This document shows, piece after piece, positions 62,406-64,000 of a stretch of 64,000 nt of DNA (positions within the stretch are counted from its first letter, which is position 1; every line of letters begins with the position of its first letter). Made by a program: the position numbers and the translations under genes. Under the pieces are notes generated by a model. The model was not told the origin of the DNA, made no database searches, and worked only from the letters and a program-made list of their open reading frames with translations. The stretch is from Candidatus Heimdallarchaeota archaeon (GTDB lineage: Archaea; Asgardarchaeota; Heimdallarchaeia; Heimdallarchaeales; Kariarchaeaceae). The stretch lies in assembly GCA_026702845.1 (NCBI GenBank), contig JADCLS010000001.1:801878-865877 (forward strand), in the 5' to 3' direction.

Positions 62406-63652
62406 TTGACTACAGATTATACACCTGGCAATTACTGAACCTCGCAGTCATTTTATTCTATCCATTACTTAGGAAAGTACTGGGATGGAACACCACTGAG
62501 ATCAACAAACAGATGTTCAAATATCTGTCAATTACTGTTTTATTCAGCATTATTATTCAAGTCTCCTATGTTTTTTCCTTTATTCAAGATACAGAGTTCA
62601 TCTATATTCAATTTATCATTATTTTGTATTATGCTCAGACGGGATTCATGCAATTTACCTCGGGTATCAGATCACTACCCATGAAGGTGAAGAGATTTAA
62701 TGAAGATATTGTCAAAAAAATAGCTCGAGCTTATGGTGGCAAGAATTTTGAAACAGAAGATGGTATATTTAAATTTCAGATTATCACACCCTATAGAATG
62801 CAGTATGCTGTCTATATGGATAGAGTAAAAGATGAAGGATACTTCAATTTTCAGAGTTTTCCTTCAAATTTGAGGTTATACAAGATCCTGTTATTATTCA
62901 GCTACTATCTAAGTAGCCAAGCTCTAACTACTACTTCTGAAGACGTGAAAATTCCATTTTTTGATGCTCAACTCAGTGCTGTGCTTTCAGTTATTGTAGT
63001 CATGAGTGTGGTGGTGCTTCTAGCATATCTTGAGACTAGTTCTTTAATGACCTTTGCATCTGAATTTCCTGATTTCTACAAAAAAGCTTTGACAAAAACT
63101 GCATTGTCGCTTGCTGGAGGTTCCTCAGAACCAAACGATAATACCAGTGTGATAAATACATCCAAGGATAAGGCAAAGGCATTGCTTGAGAAGCGTGATT
63201 TCAATCTTGTGCAGGCAAAGAAGCAAGAATTACAGAAGAAAGTAGATTCTGTTTTTGGAACGGATGACAAGGTTAAATCTATTGATCCCAAGGTGATTGA
63301 ACGGGTACGATTGATGAATGCTGTCAAGAGGGTTTTGAATTCCACTCCCAAATGGAAAACCGTGTCTCTTGCAGAGATAGCGAAAATAGTCAAGGGTGAT
63401 GAGAAGGAAGTAGAGATTATTATCTCTGGATTACGAGATCTAAAAGAAGTGACTGGAATCTATGATATCTGGGAGAAACAATACCATGGTGACAGCATGG
63501 GCCAGTGGTTACAGACACAGAATGTGATAGAAGCAATCAATGAGAATAAACTCGATACGGTTCGTTCTGTTAAAATCTATCCTGATGGTACATCTGAGTT
63601 ATTTTTGAAAGAAGATGAAGAGGATAATCAAAAAAACCTGAAAAAGAATTAA
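62402..63652 (+). CDS. Unknown membrane protein coupled to tatC, with C-terminal winged-helix-like region
   Basis: The 416-residue protein overlaps the tatC stop by four bases, so it is translationally coupled. Three TM segments fill about residues 8-85, followed by a globular part, one further TM segment (about 188-210, AVLSVIVVMSVVVLLAYLE), a charged linker and a C-terminal region (about 300-385) that looks like a winged helix (VSLAEIAKIVKGDEKEVEIIISGLRDLKEVTGIYDI). I do not recognise a family. Its place suggests a job in the Tat pathway, for example as an assembly or regulatory factor. Confidence 0.75.
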   Translation: MIDYRLYTWQLLNLAVILFYPLLRKVLGWNTTEINKQMFKYLSITVLFSIIIQVSYVFSFIQDTEFIYIQFIIILYYAQTGFMQFTSGIRSLPMKVKRFNEDIVKKIARAYGGKNFETEDGIFKFQIITPYRMQYAVYMDRVKDEGYFNFQSFPSNLRLYKILLLFSYYLSSQALTTTSEDVKIPFFDAQLSAVLSVIVVMSVVVLLAYLETSSLMTFASEFPDFYKKALTKTALSLAGGSSEPNDNTSVINTSKDKAKALLEKRDFNLVQAKKQELQKKVDSVFGTDDKVKSIDPKVIERVRLMNAVKRVLNSTPKWKTVSLAEIAKIVKGDEKEVEIIISGLRDLKEVTGIYDIWEKQYHGDSMGQWLQTQNVIEAINENKLDTVRSVKIYPDGTSELFLKEDEEDNQKNLKKN

Positions 63653-64000
63653 TAAAATCTTAGTCAAAATAATAATTGTACAAAGAATCCAATATTTTAT
63701 TGATTTTATGAGAAACTTAATTATTGGTTATGTTGAGTTTATAAAAAGTATTCTTTTTATCTAATTTTAGTTATATTTATATAGTTTTTATATTCGGCAA
63801 ACTAGCAAGCAGAAAAAATATTAGAAGGATTTTTCTGCCTAATGGTGAACTTATGAAAAGAAATTTTATTCTTATATTTATTACTGACTTCGTGCACTTT
63901 TTTTATTCTAATCAATTCTCATTGAATATTGGCATTTCAAATCTCTAAATGATATTGTGCGCTAGTTCAAAAACTAGATTGATGTCACATTCGATAAAAA
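63653..64000. other. Terminal intergenic region
   Basis: No ORF or RNA is seen in these 348 bp after the tat operon. A 6-bp inverted repeat CTAGTT...AACTAG occurs at 63962-63977. The region runs to the window edge. Confidence 0.35.

Noticed and set aside
1..64000. tRNA, rRNA, CRISPR arrays, insertion sequences
   Set aside because: No tRNA cloverleaf, rRNA conserved core, regularly spaced identical repeats or transposase-like ORF was recognised on either strand by reading; a covariance search would be decisive.

Overview
The window reads as a stretch of AT-rich archaeal chromosome, most probably from an Asgard archaeon, perhaps of the Heimdallarchaeia type. No rRNA or other marker gene is present to settle the lineage. 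The evidence is indirect: an Arf-like small GTPase, two longin/roadblock-like domain proteins, an LRR protein with a RING-like zinc tail and AN1-finger site-2 proteases sit among typical archaeal traits. Those traits are TATA boxes about 25 bp before probable leaderless or short-leader starts, and many large secreted proteins with a single C-terminal anchor. Bacterial-type genes are interspersed (MCP receptor, TusA/TsuA, PlsC-like acyltransferase, MFS exporter with regulator). No mobile element, CRISPR array, tRNA or rRNA was recognised.

Layout. 1-10.6 kb: tail of a DinB-family gene, Arf-like GTPase, PlsC-like acyltransferase, LRR/zinc protein, NAD(P)H-disulfide oxidoreductase, VOC protein, SGNH hydrolase, medium-chain dehydrogenase and an oligopeptidase B. 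10.9-18.2 kb: a secreted ADAM-like metalloprotease, GNAT enzyme, 7TM-longin protein, an MFS exporter divergent from a wHTH regulator with two inverted repeats between them, and two coupled secreted paralogues. 18.2-26.5 kb: OLD nuclease, Gfo/Idh dehydrogenase, two ABC-2 permeases, a MutY-like glycosylase without Fe-S cysteines, a PH-like protein, a methyltransferase and a tiny zinc membrane protein. 26.5-41.8 kb: a 1626-residue FG-GAP protein with 7 TM segments, acyl-CoA synthetase, 6TM-zinc-motif protein, TerB-like protein, membrane HEPN-like protein, sirtuin, longin-wHTH protein, MinD/ParA ATPase and subtilase. 41.9-53.7 kb: TPR protein, a right-handed beta-helix surface protein with five punctuating motifs, two TerB-like proteins, two AN1-M50 proteases, TusA plus TsuA-like transporter, and an MCP.

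53.8-60.8 kb is a complete histidine operon on the minus strand: hisG, hisC-HAD, hisB, hisH, hisF, hisA-hisI-hisE, hisD. Seven cistrons cover all ten activities, with short overlaps (mostly 4 nt) at every junction and two fusions. Its 5' end carries two perfect palindromes and a small out-of-frame ORF. 61.2-63.7 kb is a divergent tatA-tatC operon with a third, coupled membrane protein of unknown function.

Recurring themes are cell-surface proteolysis and adhesion (ADAM-like protease, subtilase, beta-propeller and beta-helix proteins), membrane-anchored sensing modules of uncertain output (7TM-longin, 6TM-zinc, HEPN-like, MCP), and convergent genes whose 3' ends overlap by 10-14 bp.
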